From Spongilla lacustris (taxonomy: Eukaryota; Porifera; Demospongiae; Spongillida; Spongillidae), in NCBI GenBank assembly GCA_949361645.1, contig OX442419.1:1337358-1401357 (forward strand): a stretch of 64,000 bases of DNA, given 5' to 3'. The position numbers were made by a program, and so were the translations under genes. Under the pieces are notes generated by a model. The model was not told where the DNA came from. It did no database searches and saw nothing but the letters and a program-made list of their open reading frames with translations. Shown piece by piece: positions 37,194-49,570 of this stretch. How positions within the stretch are numbered: the first letter of the stretch is position 1; each line of letters begins with the position of its first letter.

Positions 37194-37679
37194 CTACACG
37201 TATGTTCGTAAGTAAGCAGCCCTATTGGCCGGAAGGCTCTGGTTAGAATGCCTCTTGCAATGGCCCTCATCAAGGTTAGATTTAAGCGTCCATAGAGATC
37301 TGCAATAAGGTTGTGAGGAGTCAGTAGCTAGGCAAGATGCCAAACGTGAAAATGTCTCTTTTGCCTCTTGACCCAAATTGCCGTATGTCTCCACGGCAAT
37401 GGGAACGCATACCCAACCCAACTCTTGTCATTTACTTTGTGCTTGTGGGTTTCTGCAGCCAGAACTGCTGCCCCACCCACCTGACCAGCCTCATCCAGAA
37501 ATGCTGCGCTTAAATGCTGCAGGCTTTTCTCTTTCCCACCCTTCTACAAGCACATTAGCAGGACTAGAGTGGCTGTGGTCAGGAGTGGGCCCACTACCCA
37601 CCATCTCAATCCTCACTGGAAAATGGGCACGGTGACAGGTTTCTGCTGATAAATCACTCAGTTGAATTGGTTGTGCCAT
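37194..37679 (-). pseudogene. LINE (non-LTR) reverse transcriptase C-terminal fragment
   Basis: The minus strand, in one frame with two stops (about 37491 and 37431), reads PANVLVEGWEREKPAAF, then ELGWVCVPIAVETYGNLGQE and FSRLASCLATDSSQ. This matches the conserved tail of endonuclease-RT proteins of animal LINEs (pattern ELGW.C.P..VETYG.WG.EA...FSRLAS). Only the C-terminal part is present, as expected of a 5'-truncated insertion. Confidence 0.75.
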
Positions 37680-37716
37680 ATGTAACAGTATTTATAGTAA
37701 TTGATAGGCTTGTATT

Positions 37717-37944
37717 CTCCCTCCCTCCCTCCCTCCCTCCCTCCCTCCCTCCCTCCCTCCCTCCCTCCCTCCCTCCCTCCCTCCCTCCCTCCCTCTCTCC
37801 CTCTCTCCCTCCCTCCCTCCCTCCCTCCCTCCCTCCCTCCCTCCCTTCCTCCCTCCCTCCCTCCCTCCCTCCCTCCCTCCCTCCCTCCCTCCCTCCCTCC
37901 CTCCCTCCCTCCCTCCCTCCATCCCTCCCTCCCTCCCTCCCTCC
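37717..37944. repeat. (CCCT)n tetranucleotide array
   Basis: About 228 bp of CTCC repeats with a few CTCT, CTTC and CATC variants; the ORFs across it (SLPPSLPP, GREGGREG) are artefacts. Confidence 0.95.
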
Positions 37945-38331
37945 AGGATATCTCAGAAGGCCATTTGATGAATACTGTGATCTTCTACCAAAGATATTCA
38001 GAGTGGCAACTGTTAGAAAACTGAATTAGACTCCTTCTGGATAAAACATATATTGGTTGTGCAGACATTTTGCATTTTTTTATGATTCCTGTGTGCAATG
38101 TAATATTTTCCTTGAGTAAAGGCACCAGTGAAAATGCCTTCGGGATTATGCATGTTCACACATATGTGTAGATTTCCATTCTGAACTGGGATCAAAACAA
38201 TGTCCATGCACATAAGATACTACTGCATTTGTACAATATAATGTGTACTCATAAGGATACATATGTGCACATGTACTTGTATCTCTTATACAGGGTTTAT
38301 GATCTATACATTTAAAATTTAGAGCTATGTT

Positions 38332-38337
38332 TTTATT
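38332..38337 (-). promoter_or_regulatory. AATAAA overlapping the Roc-COR-Death stop codon
   Basis: The minus strand reads ACAAAATAAAAACAT with the stop TAA inside AATAAA. This is the same arrangement as in the secreted-protein gene. If used, the 3' UTR would be only tens of bases long. Confidence 0.4.
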
Positions 38338-41300
38338 TTGTTTTTATTTTGGCTATTTTTTTTGCAAGTGCAGGATTATTTCCCCCTGATTGTTTTTCCA
38401 CAGCTTTGCAAAGAATGTCCCAAGATGGTGGTCCATATTTCTTTGCCTTACACATGTATCTTTGCTGCAGCCAAGCTTTCAGTGTCTCCCTAAGACATTC
38501 GGTAGGATCATTGCTATACTTTATTTCAAATGTATCAAGTTCTGATGGCCTTAATCCCAAAGCTATTCCCAGAGCCTTCCACTTCCCCGCCACATCAATG
38601 ACTTCATCAATAACTTCAGAAAGGTCATCTTCTCCTATGACGGGATTTGAGAGATATGCAAAACCAGGGCACAGAAATTGGATATAGGGAAGAAGTGTCA
38701 ATGATCATATACCCCACCACCTTGGCCCCCACACCCCACCCACAGCGTGCCTCTCTTTCTATACATCTACGTATTCAAAATGAACATACCAAGATCAAGA
38801 CTTCCTTCTTCCTTTAGACCTAAATGCATGGGTGAGAATTTGTGGTCAAAACTGCCACCCAACTCAACCTCCTACCATTTCTTGCTAATCATATTATGAG
38901 ACAGGTGTGTTTAGTAAAGGGAAAAACTAGAGTAAAAATATTAGTTCTCATGGTCACATGCTTGCATTGGTCATGCAACACCACAGATTCCATGCATGTG
39001 TAGAGAAGTATAATGTTTTTACATATAGTTTTTTTGACCTTTTAATGATCTGAAAAGTACCAGTGTCTGGGAAATTGACAATGCTATGTGCTACTTAGAC
39101 GACTTTGCTTGGCAAGGCAAAAGTGCCATGCCAAAGGATGCGCTTGTAAAATTTAACAGTGAAAGAAACTTTGTCCCAAAACTATGAGACTATGCAACCT
39201 GAGTGCTTTACACTATACTGGTATTTTCTTTACTTGATGATTTGCTAACATTTACTATAAGAGAGTTGCATATGCATGTAGGGCACTTTTGTGCTTCATG
39301 CTGAACTGAGTTTTTCTTTGCTCCATTCTGCAATTATGTGTCTGCATGGTTCCAGACCGTCTTAAATTAATGCCCATTCTGCCATTGATCAGCTGATCCA
39401 GCAGAGCTGCTTAAATGTTATGTGCTTTTTAAAAATAAGTGTATTATTAGTACTGGTTTACCACAAAAAAAGGTGCATTTATTTAATAAAATAAAATAAT
39501 CTGGACATGTTGCATCCCACACTAGAAGTTGGCCACACCTCCAAGGGACAATTGAGACACCATCAGGCAGTATTGACTTATTATGGTACTATTTAGTTTC
39601 AGTCGGACAGAGTAACTAATTTTCTAAAATGGTAGAATTAAATGCTGCTATATCTAAATTATCATAGCCACATATACATTGTCCATCTTTTTTGTTCATA
39701 AATTGTGGAAATGTCAGAATGCATATACAGTTCACATCAGACCAAAAATACATACCGGTACGAAGAACATCATTGATGTCATACTCCTCCCCACATGTTC
39801 CACATTTGCATACTAGCGTCTCAATGTCAGTAGAACCACTCCCTTGATAGCAGACAGCAGCTAATACCCCGGTACTGTGAGGGGGAGGTGCCCCTGTGCA
39901 GACATCAACAACTGGTCCTGCAGCATAGCAGAGCCCTCGTAGTCCTGACTGCTCACATATTGGACGAATGTACTCTTCATGAATATATGATATGCACTTT
40001 AGAGGATTGAGATCATCTGGCTTCCTTTTATGTGGCCTGGAAAGTGGTGGAGAAAAATGTATACAATACAATTGTAATGCACTGCATACTGACACCTACC
40101 TTGCAATAAATTTCAATTTATGCTCTCCACTCAGCAGCTGAACATTCCAATCATATCCTTTCATACAGTACCAGATACATGCATTTGTCCAATATTTAGG
40201 TGAATAATGATGACCTGGTACTTCCTGACACTTTTTGATCACCAAGCAGATGAGGCAGTGGAACACCTCTTGAGGGAGAAATCCTTTAAAGTCAAAATAA
40301 AATGTATAGCCTTCTAAATGAAACTTCTCTTCATGATTTAGCATGCAAGGAATCATAAATTCCCCCTGTGGTTCTGTACATGTAGCATGGGTGGGGTCTG
40401 GTACTGATTTATCACTAGACTTGATAGCTTGCATCAGGCCATGTGCTCGCATTATCAGACATATCAATTGAAAATCATGGTGGTCTTCTTTCCACAGCTT
40501 TGATAAGAGATCAGCAGTTGCTCTTCCAGTTTTTTGTAGTTCTAAAATAGGTGTATTATTTATCTCATCATGTGTTTTCAGCTCCATAACTTTCTTCATG
40601 ATGGTTATAAGCCAACGTGGTTCAACCAAGATTATAGCATTTATCTGTTCCTTCTCTGAGTCTTCCAAAAATATACTTTTGAGGGCAGCTAATATCCATG
40701 CATGTAGTAAAGAGAAAGTACATACTTTAAACTTTTTTACTGAAAAACATAAATGAGCTTACCAGGGTAAATGATTACTCCACTGTCGTGAAAAAACTGG
40801 AGTGCAGTATGTACAGTTGATTCACTAACTCCACAATCTTTAGCAATCTGTTTAGCTTCTGAGAACTTTAATATATTTTTAAACTTTTGTTTAAGCAATT
40901 TAACTCTAAAATTAAGCCAACTAACTGGGTAGGTCTCACGAAGAAATGGTAAATGACTTAAAACTTTTCTTATTTCAGTTTTGATGACTTCAATTCCACT
41001 GCTACGTTTATCAGTCATTGAGTTTTCCAATCCAGCAATGATGAGATTGGTGTCACTGTAAAAACGAATTGCATCTTTGAAGCGACAATGTTCTCCAAAC
41101 AGATTATCCCTAAGATCAGAGCTAAGCTTCTTCAGATCACCATCAGTGATTGTATGTTGTCCACTTCCAGGACTTTTATGCGTCCCAACTAGCAATATGT
41201 ATTTATTATGCATGTCCTCATTGTGGACGTGAGCATAAATTGAATTTATCCAGTATTTCAGATCTTTAAATGTTTCATTTTGTTTCTCGCCACAGAGATG

Positions 41301-44300
41301 CTGCAAGTTACACACAACAATATATATTGCACGACGCGACATAAAGCAGTGGTGCATTGGATGATATTGCTCTTGTCCAGCAAAATCAAGAGCATTGAGA
41401 CAAAGAGTAGGTTCTGTAGCACAAGCCAGTGACTTCATATGTAGTGCATCTCGACGCCCAAATCCAATCCTCTGTGGGACAGGCAGATTAAGTTGTGAAG
41501 GCTGGGGACCAATGTTTGGTTTATCAGGCTGTGGCGAAGTGATGACATCATTTTTAGCCTCAGCTGCTACATGAATTTCCGAATCCATTCTTGGTTTAAT
41601 TGGAGTTTGATTGGGCACATTATCTGAAGGATTTTGGTGTGAATTAGAAATAGGCTCACTATCATCTTTCACCACAGAGGTATTCTGCTTCATTTGATCC
41701 TTAGTAGAAACATTAATTTTCCCAGTTGACTCTTTTATTTCTGGGCTTATTCTTATTTTTCCTAAATATGCTCGAATTGTATGTAATAATTCACCTTCAG
41801 TGATCTGAATTGAGGTTCCATTAGAACTCTCTTTATTATCTGTCTCAAAGAGGTGTTTGACTGTTCCAGCAAATGCTTGCACATGCTTATTAACCTGCTC
41901 TTTTTCATCAATGCGTTTCCAGTTACAGTTACATGCGCTTCCAATCTCTATAGTTGCTGTGTCTATCATGGTTTCAATACATTGGTTTTCAATTCCACGA
42001 GTTGAATCCAGTTTAGGATTAAACTTAATACCAGTCATATTATGAAGGAGACTGGTCTTCCCAACACGTGCTTCTCCAAGCACCACAAGTTTGCACTCAT
42101 TGATCTTTTGCTTTCCATCTTTAAGGGCTTTGTGATAATTACGCACTGCCTCAGGTCCTCGTCTCAGAATCTCAACAGGGATAACTTTAACAAAGAAGTA
42201 GATATACTAATCGATATGATGATTAGAAGTATTCCAAATACATACATACCTTCTTCGGAGCTAATTTCATCAGCCTTTTCATTATTCTACAATGTATAAG
42301 ATTTACATAACTAAATGACAACCACCACTGCCATGCATGCAGTACTAAACTACAACAGATGGTAAAGCCATTTTTTAATTGGATCTTGTCTAAATTCAGT
42401 ATCTGGCTCAATACTGTTGCACGGGTGTTTCTAATTGTTTAATTGACTCAGTTAATGTGTGTAATAGCATACCTTGTTTTTTATTCCATGAAGAGTACTA
42501 TCATTCAACTTAGTTAGAACTTCTCCAACTTCAAAGCTAGACCTTCGTCGTGCTATGTGCAATGCTGTGTCACCCTTATAATGGTGAAGAGGAACACATG
42601 AGGTTTGTATACACAGGGTTCCAGAACAGTGTATTACCTCTCTGTCCTGTGCTCTCGTTGGACATTTGTGCTTAATCAGAAGTTCGGCTATATCAGGTGT
42701 GTCATGAACTGCGGAAATGTGAAGTCCAGTCATTCCTCCACTGCTGTCATCCATGGAGATAAAAACTGACGTATCTACGATCCGTGATCTCTTTGAGATA
42801 TCATGTTCCTTGCATTCTACAATTCTATTCCCAATCATTTCTAGTTCCAAAAAGTACTGCACCATATTTTTGTGTTTGTATTCACAAGCAACCAGAAGTG
42901 GAGTGTAACCATTCTGCAGTAAGGGAGAGGTTATGTACATGCACAAGTAAATGGAGCATGTGTACATATACATGTACATTTAAACTGGCATCAGTACCAG
43001 CGTTAAAGTTATGCAAACCATCAAGGAAGCATGTGACTGATGGAAAAATTGTATAGCTGGCTGACATCAATACGACCATGCAACAATGGAACTATATATT
43101 CAAGTCATGTTTTTTGGTTTTATATCCTTACGATGTCAGTTGACATAACTACGTCAATTTTGGAGTTAAAATCTCTGTTGATTTGTTTTCACTATGTCGG
43201 CACTATATTCTGATTTTGAGACTTTAATTAACCATTTTTACTGATGGAATTTTAGAAACAATTATCAGTTAATTAACTGTTCATGGTTAATTTAGTAGCA
43301 ATTTTCCTATCATGAAACACCCTGTATACTGAGATGCATACGGAAATTGAAAGCACTCTTAAGTATTGTTATATACTGAACCTATCATAAAGCACAATTT
43401 TTAATTAGCCACAAAAGAATTGTTCTTTTTTTGTCCAGGAATCAGCCAGTACAAGGCATTGAGATGAATGGCTAATTAGAACTATAACTGCCCCACAACA
43501 GAAATCAGATTTTTCATAAGTATCATTTCTTAGAGGACCTTGCAGCCAGTCAGATCATTTTGACTGTACTCGTTATAAATTGATGTGGCACACATAAACA
43601 TTTGCCATACCTTTGTTTTCTCATTTAGCTTCTCTCCAAATAATAATGGTAGCTCGTTAGAGTATAAGCCTTCATCAGTAGGTGCCAAAACGTCTTTAAA
43701 AGCATTTGGAGAGTTGCTTGCATTCAAAATAACTATATGGCATAATTGTTACTACTAACCTCCTTTATTAGTTCTAAGTTCCAAGAGCCACTTCAGAGTA
43801 TCAGTATTGTCACTATCACTTGTGCACGCACAGTGAAGTACACCCCATCCTTGCTGGAGATGGCAATGCAATACAATGCATGAGTGTGCAATAAATATTA
43901 TACCTAAACCTACCATGTCAGTGGCCAAGTATAGGTCAGAAGACACACGATGAGAAGACTGCAGAGCCTTCAGACACTCCAGACTGTACTGAGCAGCGAA
44001 GTGCACTACATTCCGCCCCTTCTGTGGATATCATGCACAGTGGTCCATTTTAGAATGCTATAACCTCGGGGAATTCAATTTTGCATAGCAGCTATTATGA
44101 CGTAACAAATGTCCCACTTCACCTGAATGATTTTAAGTGTTCAATAACTCAGACATTTTAAGACTAACTGGAATTTGCTGGGATTTGATTGAGAATTAGG
44201 ATAATACAGGCCACTATCACAATAGAGATACATGTAACCTTTGTTTAAACACCAACTAACATAATTTGTACAGTTCCTACGAAAACGGCAACAATCCTGT

Positions 44301-47300
44301 GTCTAAAAATTTTTCTAGCAAAACTACATGGAATAACAAAGACCTTGTCCTGAAAAAGTTTTTAAAATCTCCACTGTAACTTTCCAAGGAAAATGAAAAA
44401 GAAAGAGATGCTTGCAATGCGGGTAACAGCTTGATGTCTTACGTCTCTGTGACAGTCAGGTACATGTATTCATGAATGAGAAAACAAACATAGTACGTAG
44501 CTGAAAAATTGAAAAACAATTGTTGCTGCCATATTGAATGAATGAATGAATGAATTTAATTGCAAACTGTGCAATAAGGCCCATCGAAAGGGTAATGTTT
44601 GCAATAAATAGAGAGATTTACAGAATGCAAATGATTTTTCAGTCAACATGTGAGCAGACCTAGAGAAAAAAATACATCAGTGGGGAGACAATTCCAGATT
44701 TTACAAAAACGTTTGGAAAAGGAATTGAATTTTTTTCATATATACCAGTTATAATTAACAACAGTACTGACATGATCTACAGTAGCTAATAAACATAAAC
44801 TTGGACAGGTACATACCTTAGTCACTGAATCGATTGTAACTTCTGGTAAAGACATAAAGTAGTTTATTATTGTCGTGTGTTTGCCTGTAATAGCGAACAT
44901 CAGTGGTGTCCAGGTATTCTGAGAAGTAGTCATAGAATAAGCAGCTATAGTTTGACTAGAAATGTCATTTACAATGGGAGCACACAATGCCAAATATGTA
45001 TAGCTACATCAATGGTACTGGATATATTGACATGCACACATTTCTTCTCATAGGGAAGTACAGCCTATGGGTTTGGCCCCAGATTTACAGCATGCCTTTC
45101 AAAGTGTCTAAGACAATGTTTTCAAATTGCTGCTGCATGTTCTGCATACGTCATGTATCCTTTTAAAAGAGAATGAGACACACATACACAAGGCTGAGGA
45201 ATGGGCATGGAAATGTGATTGCCCCACCCAATTTTATTATTGAAATCAGGAGGTGAAAACTTGTATTATAGAACATAAAGTAGATATCTCAAATCAAATA
45301 CCTGGACTAATTGTGAATGGAACACAGTTATTTTTTTATTTTTTAGCAGCGGCATACCAGAGATTTTGCATCCAGAAGTGCCTTTCTGTTATTTGAATAC
45401 CCCGCACAGAGTAGTGTTACTATCTCAAGGTTGCCAACTTCACAAGCAATATGCAAGCAGTTGAGCCCTAGCTATAATGTTGAGTCAATGTATAGAGATC
45501 AGTGAAGATATCTTTTCCAATCTTACCTTGTTGTGCTTTTCAATAGCACCACCATTTAAAAGAAGAGCTTTGATCACATCCTGGTGACCTTTCTCACAAG
45601 CAGTCAACATTGGCTCAAAACATTTACCCTGCAGAGATGACAACAGATGATAGAGGCACAAAGTAGAAAACAATTAATATTTGAAGCAAATTTGTTTGGT
45701 ACTAATATGACTTTCTGAGTTAGAGTAATGCTGAATACAACTTAGGTTTTTTAGTAGGCCCACAACAGATTTTATCGGCTTTGGAAGCCATAAAAGTGGG
45801 GATCCTGATAGTTGTCATCGTCATGGAGTAAACAGATACACACCCCTGAGAGTAAACGGTGCCCGACAAGTGGTAAAAGTGCACAAATCATTGAAAAGCT
45901 GCTTCATCGACACACTGTTGCACGCAGTGTTTTCATTACATGTGCACAGCATAAGAAATTAAGTCAAATAACACAAAACACACTACAACAAAAGACACGC
46001 AAGCCCATCAAAGGCTTTTCATGCATTATTCTGTTGCACTATTGTTTTTGTTGGGCATGGCCTGACCTTTGCGTTTTGCGAGGTCGGGTATCAAATGAGT
46101 ATGTGGAATATATATAGCCCACATACGCTATCAGATAGATACAATAGGCTTAATACCCGACCTTCCACCAAACGCGAAGGTCAGGCTACATCTAACTACA
46201 TGTACTATTGTTCAGTTTACATGTGCATTCAACATAGCCTACCGGAAAAACAGGGAAACTATGTTGTAATTCAAACAAGTATCACTTTATTATTATACCA
46301 ATATAGGACCTAAAAGAAAATATCATCATTTTATTTTTAATAAAGTTGCTAATGTAAAATTTATTCATTGCACTCAAGAGAACAACCATTGGTTAGATGG
46401 CACTTCATGCTGATTAACTGATACACATGTAGCTACGGTGTAAATTACAGCTACAACTTTATCGGGGGGGGGGGGGGGGGGGAGGAATCGAAATACTTAA
46501 TACTTTCAAGTTCACCTATCCTAATAAGCTGCACGGAAAAATAATCACATTAATAAAATACATTGCATGTGCAACATTTATGTAGTGCTAATACACATGT
46601 GTAACTTATAACCTTACATAATGACAAGTACTTTACACTCGATAGACCGCAATTATGCCAACCTTATTGGTATATTTCTTATTCACAATCAATGAACGCT
46701 CTTCTTTTGTAAACTGGTCTAGCAGCTCTTTGACTGCTTTATGATAGCCATGCTCAACAGCTTCATAGAAGTACTCCACAAGATCTGGATGTTGGATGAT
46801 GTCTGCAATCTGAACCAATGTAGAATTACAGTACTATTAATAATTGGAATACAAACAAATATAAATAAATTGTACAAACAATGTTTTTTTATGCAGGAGT
46901 ACTTGAGGCAATGTCAGTAGAAACTATTCACCCTCTCTACATTACACGCCACAATAGGTGTGCATTGATTTGATGTCACGAAATAGTTTAAACAAAATTA
47001 TCCCCCTGCTATCCTCCCTCAGAACCTCCTTGCATCTGCATGCATCTATGTAGTGCATGTTCAGCTTATACTGCCTGTGCATGCTACAAGGCTGATTGTT
47101 TCAGTTTGTGTGCTTACACTTATATATCCTTGTATCACAAGAATAATGAAAAGGGATGACCCTGACCTAGGATGGAACCCACCCCTCTGCCACCACACTG
47201 CCTTAGCAGCTAGACCAACTTGACACCCCCTCCCCTTAACCCAAGGGTAAAAGGGTCATTCTTTCAAGATTTATCATCTTTCCTTTTTCATATCATAATA

Positions 47301-47449
47301 TCATACATGTATACTCCAAATTGTAAAGAGGAGGGGAGGTATACTTAATGGAATGAGGGACATTATGGTACAAATGGATATAAATAAATAGATCCAACCC
47401 ATCTTACATGCTGTGAAGTGTCGCTTGACTCGCTTCCTTGGTGTTCCAT
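38333..47449 (-). CDS. Ankyrin-Roc-COR-Death protein (kinase-less DAPK1-like ROCO), 15 exons, intact
   Basis: Exons (minus): 47449-47408, 46809-46663, 45628-45527, 45471-45358, 44918-44817, 44021-43914, 43853-43760, 43732-43611, 42913-42473, 42286-42250, 42184-40763, 40688-40100, 40036-39756, 38819-38790, 38634-38333. All are GT..AG with consistent phases, giving 1310 residues. Residues 15-424 are ankyrin repeats, mostly one per exon (PMLTACEKGHQDVIKALLLN, TPLLVACEYKHKNMVQYF). Roc: P-loop GEARVGKT at about 473-480, G3 DFAGQ at about 703, G4-like GTHKS at about 770. COR begins near YPVSWLNF (about 850) and is followed by a cysteine-rich exon (VCKCGTCGEE). The Death domain fills the last 100 residues (KWKALGIALGLRPSELDTF, PSWDILCKAVEK). 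DAPK1 shares this order but has a kinase; none is seen here. Likely a cytoplasmic dimeric GTPase that signals by Death-domain contacts. I chose the ATG in GCCATGG because it alone keeps the frame; another ATG lies 5 nt upstream. Confidence 0.88.
46060..46186. repeat. Short inverted-repeat (MITE-like) in intron 2
   Basis: GCCTGACCTTTGCGTTTTGC with GAGGTCGGGTAT at the left mirrors ATACCCGACC and AAACGCGAAGGTCAGGC at the right, around a 60-bp loop. No coding content. Confidence 0.7.
46463..46483. repeat. Poly-G tract in intron 2
   Basis: About 20 G in a row followed by AGG. One of several long C/G homopolymers in the window. Confidence 0.85.
47152..47229 (-). repeat. tRNA-like SINE head in intron 1
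   Basis: The minus strand reads TTGGTCTAGCTGCTAAGGCA (A-box like) and, about 25 nt later, GGGTTCCATCC (B-box like). This spacing and the imperfect boxes fit a tRNA-derived SINE rather than a functional tRNA. No clover-leaf with an anticodon could be defended. Confidence 0.45.
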
Positions 47450-47467
47450 GGCATCTGAGCAGCCTGC

Positions 47468-48202
<735 letters not shown>

Positions 48203-48822
48203 ATCATTTACCGTATAGGTATCGAGAGTTACGGCAGTAACTCTCATATAGGATTTGTGCCGTATCATGAATATCATTTTTTTAAAATCGCGATCCGCGT
48301 ATAACTCACGAACCGAGAAACGGATAGTGTAGCTCTTTATTGCTATCGATCCACAATGGAAAGACGATCATTTTCATGTTTTGTTCAAGTCGCCAAACCG
48401 TTTACTTTAAGAGAACAAAAAAGGTCATAGTTCTCGTTCCCAGACCGTCATTTGTCCATAGTCGTCGTCGTCGTCGTCTTTATGGGTGAGTATAACTCGA
48501 GATAGGAAAGGTTTTAAAGAGCGCCAGTTACACTAAAAATCTTAGAAAATTCTGACAATACATCTTCAGGTATCAGATATATAAATAAAGCATGTAACCA
48601 ATATAAGTAATTTGCAGCTGTACTCGCGCGCCAAGATATCAGTTACGTAATCGCTACGTAATATAGAGAGTTAGCTATATTAAAACCGTTTCCATGACAA
48701 TGCTTCAGAATTGTGGATTGTGTATGATTGGCATGGAACAGGTGCGAGTTTCATTTGTGTTTTTAGTTTTGCTCACCACTTTTAGCTAGCGAAGTTGTTT
48801 TTGTCAAAATGCTTTTACGGCT

Positions 48823-49122
48823 ACGAAAGAGGAACGAGAGGAATACCTCCTAAATCGAGACTATGAGTTAGAGTCCTCCCGAGTTCGGTACGATGCTGAT
48901 GCTGAACAAAGGCGGGCGTCTGCTCGTGATATGTACAGAGCAAATCTGGAGTCGAACCGAGCTTCTAAGAGGTGGCAACAGGAAAAGAATTCTGTTGCGG
49001 TGCGAGCTTCTAAGACTAAGAAGCGACGTTATGAACTGAACTCAGACGAGAAACGAGCTTCTAAGAGGGAAAGCTTGGCGCGCGAGTTTCGAACTAATGG
49101 AACAGCTGCAAATGTAACATAA
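48823..49122 (+). CDS. Basic coiled ORF (RASKR repeats) inside the foldback element
   Basis: An open frame of about 100 codons, with its first ATG at 48931, encodes an Arg/Glu-rich sequence (EQRRASARDMYRANLESNRA, then SKRWQQEK and DEKRASKRESLAREF) before a stop. Repeated short basic segments with this R-x-x-x-R/Y pattern are typical, as I recall, of N-termini of helicase-like (Helitron/PIF1) or other transposon proteins in sponges and cnidarians. That is a resemblance, not a domain hit. The mirror copy near 50800-51120 has stops. It may be an exon of a longer element protein. Confidence 0.4.
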   Translation, partial: TKEEREEYLLNRDYELESSRVRYDADAEQRRASARDMYRANLESNRASKRWQQEKNSVAVRASKTKKRRYELNSDEKRASKRESLAREFRTNGTAANVT

Positions 49123-49249
49123 CTGTAAACATTGTGTTGCTAGGCAATAAACGTGGGAATTACAACGGCTGGATTTTATTGTACAATCGTATTCAGTTAC
49201 TTCTACATTGTACTACATGTATACCTATATACTAGTAGTCACTTATTTA

Positions 49250-49570
49250 AAAAAAAATGAATGAAACAAGATATAAAAAACATTCTCTCTGAGAAAGTTA
49301 GTGGTATATAGGATTTGAAGGCAATGGTGGTGTAAAAAGGAAGGGAACAAGGGAGCAACGATGGTACAAATTTTTTGAATAGTCCTATATTTAGCAGCGT
49401 AAAATGTACGTACTACAAAAGTGCTAAATATAGGACTGTTAAAAAATTTTTTTATCATCGTTGCTCCCTTGTTCCCTTCCTTTTTACACCACCATTGCCT
49501 TCAAATCCTATATACCACCAACTTTCTCAGAGAGAATGTTTTTTATATCTTGTTCCCTTCATTTTTCTTT
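49250..49570. mobile_element. Palindromic MITE, about 320 bp
   Basis: AAGATATAAAAAACATTCTC at the left mirrors GAGAATGTTTTTTATATCTT at the right. Inner arms pair through GGAAGGGAACAAGGGAGCAA and its complement, with a loop near 49400-49420. Half copies of the same family lie at 51655-51785 and 54600-54720. Confidence 0.85.

Noticed and set aside
37667..38029. Proline/leucine/serine repeat protein of 120 residues.
   Set aside because: Translation of the (CCCT)n tract.
47152..47229. A functional tRNA gene on the minus strand.
   Set aside because: Only A- and B-box-like words are present; no convincing anticodon arm or acceptor stem, so I call it a SINE head.
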